From assembly GCA_014155875.1 (NCBI GenBank), contig JACEFZ010027744.1, positions 1 through 64,000 on the forward strand: a stretch of DNA of 64,000 nt, in the 5' to 3' direction. The notes beneath the pieces are model-generated. The model ran no database searches, was not told the DNA's origin, and saw only the letters and a list, made by a program, of their open reading frames with translations. Positions 52,895 through 62,575 of this stretch are shown one piece after another. A program made the position numbers and the translations under genes. The DNA comes from Cepaea nemoralis. Lineage: Eukaryota; Mollusca; Gastropoda; Stylommatophora; Helicidae. The stretch's first letter is position 1; each line of letters opens with the position of its first letter.

Positions 52895-53048
52895 GGCGCT
52901 AGGGTTTGGGGGTGGTGATCGTGTATTACAAATCCCTCGATATACCGAATCGAGGTCTCAAAATCAGCCGCGGGTGATTTTGAGCAGACTGCTTTGCGTT
53001 ATTTCAATGGTATGAGGCGTCGGTAGTTCAGAAAGTAATGACAAACTA
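52895..53048 (+). repeat. SINE-A copy truncated by a MITE
   Basis: CAGCCGCGGGTGATTTTGAG, CAGACTGCTTTGCG and GTAGTTCAGAAAGTAATGAC run up to ACAAACTA, where a TA-flanked MITE begins. The usual SINE-A 3' end is not seen afterwards. Confidence 0.7.
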
Positions 53049-53183
53049 TAGGGTGTATTTTTAATGCCTGTGCAGTGTTTGAAAATATTGCAGTTTAAAG
53101 TTTTGTATTCACCCTCTGTAAAGTTCATACAACAAAATGGGCAATATTTTCAAACACTGCACAGTCATTAAAAATACACCCTG
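53049..53183. mobile_element. 135-bp MITE with 42-bp TIRs and TA TSD (Tc1/mariner type)
   Basis: The left end TAGGGTGTATTTTTAATG and inverted right end CAGGGTGTATTTTTAATG continue through CTGTGCAGTGTTTGAAAATA with only two mismatches over about 42 bp. TA flanks at 53047-53048 and 53184-53185. There is no coding capacity. Confidence 0.87.
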
Positions 53184-53222
53184 TACATGGAAGCTATTTA
53201 TGGTTATTTAAAATGTTATTAT

Positions 53223-53541
53223 TGGTGGGACGCAGAGGTGTTTCCAAGGCACCAGGGCCGGGTTATATACTGGCCAAGACCTATTGACGCGTCCTCGTCG
53301 AGCGTCCTGGGCAACAGGTCCCTTCGGGGTCCTGGCTAAAGTCAATAGGATCGCCGATTCCTCCGAAGGTTCACGGGGTGTACTGCTTCGCTCAATTGCT
53401 GTGCGTGGCTGCTTATCCGGGCGTCGTCGATAACGCCGCGTTCTCTCTGCCGTGTTTAACATCACTCAGGGTTGCGTGTTGTTATGTTGTCTGGCGTTGG
53501 TACAGACAACGCGTCGCAACCTCGGATGTGAGACCTTGACA
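53223..53541 (-). repeat. 3' LTR of the Gmr1-like element
   Basis: It begins (minus) TGTCAAGGTCTCACATCC directly after a polypurine tract and is inferred to end ...GCGTCCCACCA at 53223, giving TG...CA ends and 319 bp. It includes a TATATAA box at 53263-53269. The low-coordinate boundary is inferred from TG...CA only. Confidence 0.75.
53263..53269 (-). promoter_or_regulatory. TATA box candidate in the LTR
   Basis: The minus strand reads CAGTATATAACCC about 270 bp into the LTR, a plausible U3 core promoter. The corresponding segment is missing from the 5' LTR. Confidence 0.5.
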
Positions 53542-53560
53542 CTCTCCACACCCCTTTTTC
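53542..53560 (-). other. Polypurine tract
   Basis: The minus strand GAAAAAGGGGTGTGGAGAG lies immediately before the LTR start TGTCAAGG. It is the second-strand priming site of an LTR element and fixes the element's orientation. Confidence 0.75.
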
Positions 53561-54878
53561 ATGAAAGGATTTCCTTTCATGTGCAATATATATCTAGGTG
53601 TTATTAAACATGTCAAAGTCGAACATTATACCTTAACAATTATAATAAATATATACAGGTGAATAGTAAACAATATGTATACACCAATTATGTTGCACTA
53701 TGACGTACAACAGCCAAGTACAATCTATTTAATGGGCATTACCTCGCTGTGACACAGCTAGTCCGGTAGGTATCGGCTAAACTGGCCCCTACCTCACAAC
53801 CAAGAACAAAAATACTAAAATAATCAGGTCAAGCCGTGAGCATCTCCCTCTGAGATAGCTCCATCATCAGACCTCTGTTTAGAGTTTCTAATGAAGGTCA
53901 ACAGTTTTGGCAATATACTGTCCATATCTAAACGACATTACATTGACATGTTATTTATCAAGCACACATGTTAATGGTTACAATACTTATTTACATATCA
54001 CCAACAAGTTAGAGTAATGTCCCCTTGTTATTATACAAAAACTTTAGGAACAATAATTTATCGTCGTTTACAAGACATAAATTACCAATGCAAATTTATT
54101 TCTTAGTGTCATAATTTGATCCTTATTGACAAATGTGCACAAAAAGTCACGTTTGTAAAGAAGCAATCAAGTTACGATGCTGAGATTACATCTTATAAAA
54201 ATCGACATATACAATTCCGTATATGGAAATATTTTAAATCACACTTTAATACAATTGTCATACATTTATAGACTTTTTAGCGTAGTCTGATAACTTTTAA
54301 CTTAATATGCAAAAAATCGGAAGTATACAGCTGTACTATTACATGTGTTGTGGTGTCATTCATACAACGTTGGTCCGTTCTGGATGGATCTTATATAAAC
54401 GGAGTAGTAGTTGTTACTATCAGCTGTTGGATCGTCTCTTCCGCTTTCTGCTCGGATTGTACTGTCGCAGTCATCTTTCGTACCTTGTTAAAACGTCTTG
54501 GACACCTCGGTCTGGATACCTTCAGGATTACCTCACGTTGTAGTGGCTTGGTAAGTTCCTGGATCCTGTAGTGTTGTCCAGTGACACTTCTCTGTAGTGT
54601 CCGGTTTTTACAATATTTATATATTTACAATAATAATTACATTCTTTCTCATATCTCACAGTTATCCAACACATTAGTTTACATAATACTGATTCCATTC
54701 TTTCCCATATCTCACAATTATACACGCATTCATTCGCATGATAATACTAAGAATCGCAATATGTACATAAGTTATATACATTGGGAGATATAATCTACCC
54801 CATCACAATGGTGTACACAGCGTTACTGACACATTGTCCCAATTGGCTGTGGTACTGAGCACTATCTACGTTGCAGTT
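53561..54878 (-). other. 3' non-coding region of the Gmr1-like element
   Basis: About 1.3 kb between the RNase H stop and the purine tract. No envelope-like frame is seen. Near 54640-54720 a motif (TTACATTCTTTCTCATATCTCACA) is duplicated in degenerate form. Confidence 0.6.
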
Positions 54879-56325
54879 TTATACACCCTCTGCACTGTGC
54901 TCTGGTGTTGACTGGGTATTAGGTTCGTCGTATGGACATCTCGACAAGAGATCTGCAAGACAGTTTTGTGAACCCTTTATATGGTTAATATCATAGCTAT
55001 AGTCCTGCAGAAGAAGGGACCATCTTGCCACCTTGCTGTTACTAGGCGTTCCTCTGGTAACAATTGTCAGCGGGCTATTATCTGTCTCAATAATGAAATG
55101 TTTGCGTAACAAAAATCTAGAAAGTTTACGTACCAAAAATACCATGGCAAGAGCCTCGAGTTCCGGTGTACTGTAATTTCGTTCGCTGGTGTTCAGTTTT
55201 CGAGAGACGTAGTATACTGGGTACAAGATTTGGTCGTATTCTTGGAGAAGCACACCTCCAATGGCTACGGAGCTCGCATCACATCTTAGTCTAAAAGTAA
55301 TATTCAAATTTGGCAATTTCAGAATAGGTGATTTAGAAAAATATGACAGAATCTTATTAAATGCTGGCCTTAAACATTCACTGTTTACAATCACATTGGG
55401 GTGTTTATTTGTTAGTAGATCAGTGAAACATTTGGTCAATTCAGCAAAATGAGGAATAAACTGTCTATAATAGTTTAAAAGACCTAACACACTTCGCAAC
55501 TGTTTCTTAGTTGTCGGAAGCGACAATTTCAAAATTCTGGACATGATGTTATCGTCAGTTGATATAAGCCATTTGAGATCTTATAGCCCTAAAATGAAAT
55601 TTCCTGAAAGGCTATATCAACTTTGGAAGGTTTTACAGTCAGTCCATGATGTCTAATCCTGTCAAATGTCTGCTGTAGTGCTGTTATGTGCTCTGTCATG
55701 TCCTTTGTGTGTATGCAAATGTCGTCCATGTACCAAATGATGTTAGCAATGTCTGTCAAAAGAATTCTTGTCATTCTGACGAAGGTAGCTGGTGCATTGA
55801 CTAATCCGTATAAACGTATAAACCCCACGGTGTGGCAAATGCAGTCAGATGTATACTATCAGGATGTACAGCTATCTGCCAGTAGCCTTTTGTCATGTCA
55901 AGTTTAGTAAAATAACGTGAGTCAGATAGTTCAGTCAGGATGTCTTCACAGTTGCTCATTGGTTCTAAATCCAACTGTGTAATGCTGTTGAGTTTACGAT
56001 AGTCCACACAAAGTCTAAAAGTGTTGTCCTTTTTGCGTACTAACACTATTGGTGAACAGAAATGAGATTGTGAACGTCGAATGATATGATTTGCTTCTAA
56101 ATCAATGATTTCTTGATGAAGTTTTTCTTTATAGTGTATAGGGATGGAATATGGTCTACACTTAATAGGAACGTCAGATGTTAAGATGATTTGGTGTTGC
56201 ACTAAATCTGTCTGTCCTGGGCTGTCAGAAAAGATCGTCCTGTATTCTTGTATCAGTTGTCTGCAACTGTCAGTCTGTATCTGAGTCAGTTTAGGATTTA
56301 CCTTAATGTCCTGTAAGTTGGTCAC
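54879..56325 (-). pseudogene. Gmr1-like RT and RNase H (frameshifted)
   Basis: RT: CRPYSIPIHYKEKLHQEI, SPIVLVRKKDNTFRLCVDYR, YFTKLDMTKGYWQI (motif A), GLVNAPATFVRM (motif B) and IIWYMDDICIHT (motif C, YMDD). RNase H: LRCDASSVAIGGVLLQEYDQ (Asp), STPELEALAMVFLVRKL (Glu), IIETDNSPLT (Asp), ending QNCLADLLSRC. Breaks are a frame change near 55815 and a one-base deletion-type stop near 55595. The frame also changes by one at the integrase junction (56322-56325). The closest relatives are Ty3/gypsy pols. The C-terminus after RNase H is short and no second integrase follows. Confidence 0.9.
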
Positions 56326-57301
56326 GTGTCAAGAACTGGTGTCGGTATCTCGTTCGTGTCGTTGTCGTCCGTCTGGTCCACTATGGAGGTGCTTGCTGCA
56401 GTCTCTACTTGTTCGTCTTGCCTGTGGTGATATGGTTTGAGCATGTTAATATGGAAAATTTTATGTTTGTCCCTAACTGCAATCTCGTAATCTACCGTCG
56501 AAATTTGTCGTAGTACTTTGAACAGTCCTTGCCATGAGTCAGTTAGGAGATGTCTATCACTTGGCACAAGAAGAAGAACGTCCTGTCCTGGCGTCAGTGT
56601 AATAGTTCTATTTCCTCTGTTAGCATATTGTCGGTAAATAGCTCCTGATTTTTGGAGAGCTTCTTTAGCTAACATACATGATTTCATAATTCTATCACGC
56701 AATGCTGTTACATGTTCATATGGTGAAATGGGTATAGACAAAGTTGTACTTTCAGTCAACATGGAGTGGTACATTACTAATGAGGAGTGAGTGAAATTGG
56801 TATTATGGCTCCCTAACTTAGTTCTAATATGGGAACAGACTTCCCTGATGTCTTTGGAAGTTATGGTTTTAGAAGGACTCGCTTCTGGCGAAATTTAGTA
56901 CCTCTCGATGTTATGTGGTCAAGAGGATCAATTCTGTCGACAGAGATATGTTTGAAAGGTCTGCTTGTTGAATCTGTTAATTGCAGTTCAGCTTGCGAGT
57001 GTTTCTTCTTTTTCACAAGCTTATGGCAGATGTCACAACTTCTGCAATACCGTTTGGTATCACTGCGAAACTTAGGCCAATAGAATTGAGTAAGTAATCT
57101 TGCTCTTGTTTTAGCATCAGCTCTATGCCCTGCGAAGGGTATGTCATGTGCTAGCTTTAATGCTTGATTGCGGTTTTCTGCAGGTAGCACCGTTTGTTCT
57201 GTAGTGCTAGAACCTTTGGTATAGTACCGTGTCAGAATTCCGTTTTTCAGAGCAAAATACCATTTAGCATTCTTTGCTACTCGTGGCTTTTGGCCTATAA
57301 G
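56322..57301 (-). pseudogene. Integrase with deleted catalytic core
   Basis: Zinc-binding domain: LAHDIPFAGHRADAKTRARL then YCRSCDICHKLV, giving H-x6-H and a C-x2-C. The core starts at RPFKHISVDRIDPLD (first catalytic Asp), then frame and sequence jump. Only a short FTSKD-like remnant (TITSKDIREVCSH) appears before a C-terminal module with LTPGQDVLLLVPSDRH, SWQGLFKVLRQISTVDYEIA and FHINMLKPYHH (GPY/F-type). The second Asp and the Glu are missing, so strand transfer is impossible from this copy. A full core would need roughly 130 more residues. It lies between protease and RT. Confidence 0.85.
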
Positions 57302-59479
57302 TTAAAAATACTTTTGCAGAGATCGATCGGCTTTTTGAGATGTTATAAACGTCTCCCTAGTTGTATCAGGAGATGTTACAACTGGACTTACTCGTTGTAA
57401 AGCCTCTGTCTGATCGATTCGATCTTGCATCTGTGCAGTAGATCTAGTTACTGCATTAACTTCATTACAACGATCATTCTCATCACACATTGATGTTACA
57501 TTCACACAATTACATGTATGTTCTGGCGTAGCCAGGTTGGTATTTGTACATTCATTTACAGGTGGTAATACATCATGAATGGTGATTGGTGATGAAGGTG
57601 AAATGGTAGTATCAATATTACAACTGACAGTTGATGTAATACTGTCATATGGCATGTCATTCACTTCAGGAAGGTTTCCAATGATAACATCGCAGCAAGG
57701 ATTGGTTAATGCTGCGCATTTAACCTTTCCTGTAAGGAATGGTGTAGTTATATATGCCCATGCAAGTGGATATTTCTCTATGTTCCCTGAGAACGTCCTG
57801 CATGTGACATATTTACCACTATATTGTGCTGGTAAAATGTAATCTCTCTTTACACCAATGAGAGTACTGCCGCTATCACGCAAAACTGTGGCAGCTCTAC
57901 CATTAACATACCCCTGGTGGATGTTTAGGTTACCTTTGGAGTTTACTACAGAATTGGCCTCCTCACTGGTAACAGGTATAGAATGGCCGCATGTTAACAC
58001 GCCATCCTCATGAAATTGATCACAAATGGTACATTTTTCCTGATGGAACACCTCAATGGAATGTGCTGAGTTTACTGGGTGATCTTGTACACTTTCATCA
58101 TCTGACGACGAACTGTCAAACATGGCTGCATTAGCCTTTTTGGTCATTGACTTGCCTTTACAATCTTTACGCCAGTAACCATAAGCTTTACAAAGGTAAC
58201 ATTTGGTAACTTTTCTATAGTTCTTCCTTTCTCTATCTTGCTTAGAAATGTAATTATGCAAGTACGTAGTGTACCCAGGGTGTTGGTCGCATATATCATT
58301 CTCATTGTGTTTATAATTGCAATATTTGCACTGATACAATTTCTCTGCAGCTTGTTTATAAGGTCTTTGTTTGATATTTGACCCTGCCTGATATTTGCCA
58401 TATGTAGCTGCTGCTACAAAGTCTGTGCTGGTCAGACTACTAGAGAAACAATGCTTATTGGCTGCAAAATAACCAGAGCCACGACTTTCAATCTGTTGAA
58501 CACTTTCACACTGACATTCCAACAAAAATTTCGAAAAGGAGGGTGGGAGAGATGCGATAATCTTATCTCTCAACATAAGATCAACTAATTTGTCATAAAT
58601 TCCATTTACTTTGGCTGCTGACAGCCATTTAGAAAAGATATTTTGAATTTCTGAGATGTAATCAGAGAACGTGTGTGTTGGCTTAGGAGACAACTTCCTA
58701 AACTGTTCTCTATAACCTGATTCATCTAGCAAAAAGTGTGACATAATTTTTGCTTTAATGTAAAGATAATCTTCTTTCAGGTCATTTGGGATCGACTCTA
58801 TGACTTTAAGAGGTTCCCCAGAAAGACTTCTTACATATACTATCCCCCATTCAGGTTTTGGGATTTTGTAATGAGCCATAACAAATTCAAAATTTTGAGT
58901 GAATGCTGCTATGCAATCACCTGTGTTGTAACTTCTGATCAGACCTTGGTACTTTTTATGAGGTTGATCTTTGTTTGTTTCTCTATTCACTTTATCTTTA
59001 GAACATTCAGCTTTTAGCTGTTCAATTTTCAGTTGTGTTTCTTGCTCTTCTCTCTTACTTTGGGCTAAGATCTCAGCTTGCCTCACTGCCGCTTCTGACT
59101 GTTTTAGAGCAGCTTCTGATTGTGCTTGTTGAAGCTTTAGAGCAGCTTCTGTTTGTGCTTGTTGAAGCTTTAAAGCAGCTTCTGAGTCTGCCTCTTTACT
59201 TTTCAGAGCAGCTTCTGATTGCTTTAGAGCAGCTTCTGCTTGTGCCTGCTGAAGCTTTAAAGCAGCGTCTGAGTCTGCCTCTTTACTCTTTAACGCCCTT
59301 TCGGCCGCTTTCTCATCCCTCTCACTAATTTGCTCTTGCTTCAAAAGATATTCTGCATATTTACTTTCACTCCATGTTCTCAATCCCTCACCAGACATAT
59401 TCATTTTTAAACCCATTTCAATGAAATCGTTCAAAGAAGACATGATGAACAATAGGTATGATGGAATAAATATAAACAC
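57302..59479 (-). CDS. Gag-protease polyprotein of the Gmr1-like element
   Basis: 725 residues; MSSLNDFIEMG, the second Met (codon 13), is the likelier start. Residues about 53-160: an Ala/Gln/Glu heptad coil with repeated SEAALKLQQAQ. About 240-326: a SCAN-like capsid C-terminal domain (LLDESGYREQFRKLSPKPTH, then KIIASLPPSFSKFLLECQ). About 385-440: Cys/His clusters QCKYCNYKHNENDICDQH and CYLCKAYGYWRKDC, the latter a knuckle with Tyr at the usual His. About residue 535: VLRDSGSTLIG, the aspartic protease active site (DSG). About residue 590: CDVIIGNLP. A TAA at 57304-57302 stops translation, and the same frame stays open into integrase beyond it. The ORF is otherwise intact. Confidence 0.88.
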   Translation of the reverse strand: MFIFIPSYLLFIMSSLNDFIEMGLKMNMSGEGLRTWSESKYAEYLLKQEQISERDEKAAERALKSKEADSDAALKLQQAQAEAALKQSEAALKSKEADSEAALKLQQAQTEAALKLQQAQSEAALKQSEAAVRQAEILAQSKREEQETQLKIEQLKAECSKDKVNRETNKDQPHKKYQGLIRSYNTGDCIAAFTQNFEFVMAHYKIPKPEWGIVYVRSLSGEPLKVIESIPNDLKEDYLYIKAKIMSHFLLDESGYREQFRKLSPKPTHTFSDYISEIQNIFSKWLSAAKVNGIYDKLVDLMLRDKIIASLPPSFSKFLLECQCESVQQIESRGSGYFAANKHCFSSSLTSTDFVAAATYGKYQAGSNIKQRPYKQAAEKLYQCKYCNYKHNENDICDQHPGYTTYLHNYISKQDRERKNYRKVTKCYLCKAYGYWRKDCKGKSMTKKANAAMFDSSSSDDESVQDHPVNSAHSIEVFHQEKCTICDQFHEDGVLTCGHSIPVTSEEANSVVNSKGNLNIHQGYVNGRAATVLRDSGSTLIGVKRDYILPAQYSGKYVTCRTFSGNIEKYPLAWAYITTPFLTGKVKCAALTNPCCDVIIGNLPEVNDMPYDSITSTVSCNIDTTISPSSPITIHDVLPPVNECTNTNLATPEHTCNCVNVTSMCDENDRCNEVNAVTRSTAQMQDRIDQTEALQRVSPVVTSPDTTRETFITSQKADRSLQKYF

Positions 59480-60537
59480 AATTACTTATGATGTTAGTAA
59501 GTTACAAATATTTATAGCACAGTTAATGTCTAAAGCCAGACTAACGAAAGTATAAAGAGAGATGACAAAAAATTTATACTCAAGTAATCCTTGGGTAATG
59601 TGCTGTTCAGTGGTGCTCGAAATCACACTGGAACGTCTTTCGGGTTGACGCACAAAAAATTTTTGAAGTTCACCAGACTCAGGTAAAGTTGACACAAAAA
59701 CCCTGTACTTTTTAAACTAAACAAAATTAGCACGTTTGTAAATGTATGGTGTGTGTAATGTAACTGACGTCTGTAAAGGTTTGTATGCTGTCAAGTATTA
59801 TTGTTAGTCGTTACCACAATCAACAACTTTCACGCTCACACTAACCCTACTCAATGACATTCAAGGGCGCGGCCGCCATTTTGGATTTTAGGTACAAAAT
59901 TTGTTGAATTTAGTGATAAGTCTGAAGACGCCTCGGTTGGCTTCAAATAATATCTTCACACTTATAATTTAATTAAATCAACTCTATTTATTTGTTACTT
60001 TACCTTAATTTATGACTTGCGCACGTCTATCGGCATGTTCACATTCGCTTCCCTCTCGGACAAAAAAATTTACAAGTTCGCATTTGGTTCAAAACCCGGA
60101 CGAAAGCTACCACGTTCGCACTTGTCAGAGTCGTGCGTGGAGCAAGACAAGTCGCTCGTTTTCTGGCAAGTGTGAAGCAATATCAAACCATCAAATCACA
60201 CGAAGTGAATATCCGAAAGTATTATTCACACGCTTTATTTACGCGCTGCATTTATTATCGCACAAACATCGCGCAATGACAATCCATAGCAATCATTACA
60301 GCATTAACAATATCACTACAATACATAATAATACATGTAAGCAAGAAACATCTCACTTACAAGTCAAACTCTTCAAGCATGCGAACCAGTCTCCCACTGT
60401 CATACAGGCTAGCTCTCAAGGCAGATTCAAACACTTCTCGCATACCCATGCGACCTCTCCATTCAACAACCTAAACCCGTCTGCCAGTTCTGGCGTTCGA
60501 CACGCTACACGCTCACGTCAGCTGGTGTGACCCCTGC
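59480..60537 (-). other. 5' leader region of the Gmr1-like element
   Basis: About 1 kb between gag and the partial 5' LTR. The primer-binding site expected next to the LTR is not recognisable. On the + strand CTGGTGTGACCCCTGC at the junction resembles a tRNA-Trp-type PBS but in the wrong orientation. Deletion of the LTR 3' half could explain its absence. Confidence 0.5.
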
Positions 60538-60713
60538 AAGGTTCACGGGGTGTACTGCTTCGCTCAATTGCTGTGCGTGGCTGCTTATCCGGGCGTCGTC
60601 GATAACGCCGCGTTCTCTCTGCCGTGTTTAACATCACTCAGGGTTGCGTGTTGTTATGTTGTCTGGCGTTGGTACAGACAACGCGTCGCAACCTCGGATG
60701 TGAGACCTTGACA
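60538..60713 (-). repeat. Partial 5' LTR of the Gmr1-like element
   Basis: 176 bp identical to 53366-53541, from TGTCAAGG inward. The remaining roughly 143 bp of the 3' LTR, including the TATA box, have no counterpart. Confidence 0.88.
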
Positions 60714-60839
60714 TACAGGACCTCGCGTTGGAGCTCAAGCCAACGAACACAAGCAAGCAAGCAAGCATTATTGATAAATTATTGCGGAGTTTCTTGTACT
60801 ATAGCTGACGCGCTAGAGAAATTGACAGTGAACTTTGCT

Positions 60840-61005
60840 GCTAAAGTTAACGTCGCTATCTGACGCGGGTTCGAAACATGGACTCGTCGCTGTGAAAGTG
60901 AGTGAAAGACTGGCCACTTATTCCCCCGTGTAATCAGGCCTACAAAATGTTGTGGCGCTGTAACACTACAGATCCACAGCAGGAAACTGATACGGGACAC
61001 ATTAA
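60840..61005 (+). repeat. SINE-G copy
   Basis: GACGCGGGTTCGAAACATGG (B-box-like), GTGAAAGACTGGCCACTTAT, TCAGGCCTACAAAATG and CAGGAAACTGATACGGGAC. Confidence 0.7.
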
Positions 61006-61239
61006 TTAATTAATTAATTATTATCTTCTACATCCCATTGGTTACGATTTCAATTAACCGAAGTATATTTTTAACGAGTGCAACGTGCATACGGACCAGT
61101 TTTTTTTCGCCATTGCCCGAGAAATTATGACATCTGTCTCACATCCAAGAGATCATAGCAGTGAATAGAAAGACAGTATCGGATCCCTCTTAAGGAGCTG
61201 TCCTGAAAGTACTGACTGTCCTTTGCTGGAGTCGAATCA
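61006..61239. other. Spacer
   Basis: (TTAA)n at 61001-61022; otherwise unassigned. Confidence 0.35.
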
Positions 61240-61445
61240 GACCTGTTTTACGGCTGGCTGCAATGCAGGGTTCCCCTTCGGGAGACCCACGTTCGAATCC
61301 TCGGTAAGGTGTGGGAGGGGGGGGGGGGAAGAAAACCCTAACCTGCACAGTTCGCGGCGACTGCACTAGCCAGGCGGCCTTAATTCCTCAGTCTCAAGAT
61401 CCCACTGGCCTACACAGCAAGGTACTATAGGCAATAGATGACAGT
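61240..61445 (+). repeat. SINE-F copy
   Basis: TGGCTGCAATGCAGGGTTCC, then ACGTTCGAATCCTCGG (B box) and CTAACCTGCACAGTTCGCGG, GCCAGGCGGCCTTAATTCC. A poly(G) run of about 13 at 61316-61328. Confidence 0.8.
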
Positions 61446-61469
61446 AAAGTGAATAATCAGGAATAAAAT

Positions 61470-61695
61470 CTAAGTTGTTCGAAACACAGCTGCGGGCGTT
61501 TTGGAAGCAAACCACCTTGCACTGGTTTCCCATACAAAGGTATGAGTGCCGGTCGTTCAGTGAGCAATGGCAAACCACAGAACGTAAATTTGAATAGAAA
61601 TCACAAACAGCACCCAAAAAAAAAAAAAACAAAAAAAAAAAACAACAACTGGAGTTGACTGCAATGTCCTGTAAAGGATATACAATCAACTTTTT
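61470..61695 (+). repeat. SINE-A copy
   Basis: GTTCGAAACACAGCTGCGGG, CGTTCAGTGAGCAATGGC, an A-rich expansion at 61616-61648, then GTCCTGTAAAGGATATACAA. The head is partly missing. Confidence 0.83.
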
Positions 61696-61709
61696 ATTAG
61701 CTGTGTTCA

Positions 61710-61880
61710 TTGGGATCTGATAATGTCAAGATCATGGGTGGACGACGATTCCACGACAATGCTCGTCGTCTCGCTAAGTGAGGGAAATATTGGCCACCTA
61801 TTCAGGCCTACAGAATGTGATGGCCTTCTCACATCACAGACCCACAACATGAAACTGTTTCGAGATAAAACATTAGTGAA
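61710..61880 (+). repeat. SINE-G copy
   Basis: GATCATGGGTGGACGACGAT, then ATTGGCCACCTATTCAGGCC and CACAGACCCACAACATGAAA. Confidence 0.7.
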
Positions 61881-62364
61881 GTGAAATGACAGTTACCATT
61901 CGATTCAACAATTGTTGCTGTTGTAAGTTTATGAAAATGTATTTAAATCCCGGAGTGCCCACGGTTCTTCCCGCCACACCAGTCAGCCTCTCAAACAGAA
62001 CCAGTGTGGCACCCAAAGTAGTTTTAGGAACTGGTGACACCGTGCAAAGTCAACTTCCGCTTGGAAAATGACAGCTGTTACATTAAAATATTTAACAGGA
62101 GAAATAGATAACGAAATTAGTCACACTAACTAATACGGTAGAAAGCTTGTCGCTTACGTATTTATGTTTTATATTTTAACGTTTTTCATAAGTAAACTTG
62201 AAGAAGAATTATGTATCATTTCAAAAAGGCGTTTAAAATGTAATTGGGTGTTAGTCTTTGATTTTATTCCAACTTAGGCCTAGCCCTAGCCAGTCTGGAC
62301 GCTCCGTGCTGGTTACATCCTGACATGCCTCTCCGCAGATGTGAAGTTCCAGTACCGGTCTTGC
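61881..62364. other. Spacer, unassigned
   Basis: No repeat or exon recognised. GGAACTTCACATCTGCGGAG at 62331-62350 (minus) is shared with 18660-18690. Confidence 0.35.
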
Positions 62365-62575
62365 TCAGCCCGTTGGCTTCCGATCTTGGAGAGGAGAAGG
62401 GGAGATCTGCAACACAGCCACAGTGAACCCCCTCTGGAGAAAAGTCTCCACAAAAGCTTCACTCCGATCGATGCCAGACATGTATAGGGCGGAGTCGACC
62501 AGAACCTGGATGTGTTGGTTGTGACAGCTGAAATTTAGTCTTGGTTTTCCAGGTGGTTTGTAACCAACCAACCAG
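62365..62575 (-). pseudogene. Possible retroelement protease-like fragment
   Basis: The minus frame reads PGKPRLNFSCHNQHIQVLVD, then SALYMSGIDRSEAFVETFLQ and ends at a stop after DRKPTG. QVLVDS resembles a retroelement aspartic protease start, but the expected DSG/DTG is DSA. Assignment is weak. Confidence 0.3.

Larger units (their letters stand above)
53223..60713 (-). mobile_element. Gmr1-like Ty3/gypsy LTR retrotransposon (integrase before RT)
   Basis: Minus-strand order: partial 5' LTR (60713-60538), leader, gag with SCAN-like capsid and zinc-finger region, aspartic protease, integrase (zinc-binding and C-terminal parts), RT, RNase H, 3' region, purine tract, 3' LTR (53541-53223). The RT and RNase H are of Ty3/gypsy type, but integrase lies before RT, which defines the Gmr1 group. 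The retained LTR parts are identical over 176 bp, which indicates a recent insertion or gene conversion. The interior is nevertheless defective: one in-frame stop, frameshifts and a deleted integrase core. No matching 5-bp target duplication is seen (flanks ATTAT and TACAG). Confidence 0.88.

Noticed and set aside
59035..59328. Plus-strand Leu-rich frame
   Set aside because: Complement of the Gag heptad repeats; the minus frame has the protein motifs.
60526..60540. Primer-binding site matching tRNA-Trp
   Set aside because: GGTGTGACCCC resembles such a site but lies on the strand opposite to the element's coding sense, so it cannot prime this element.
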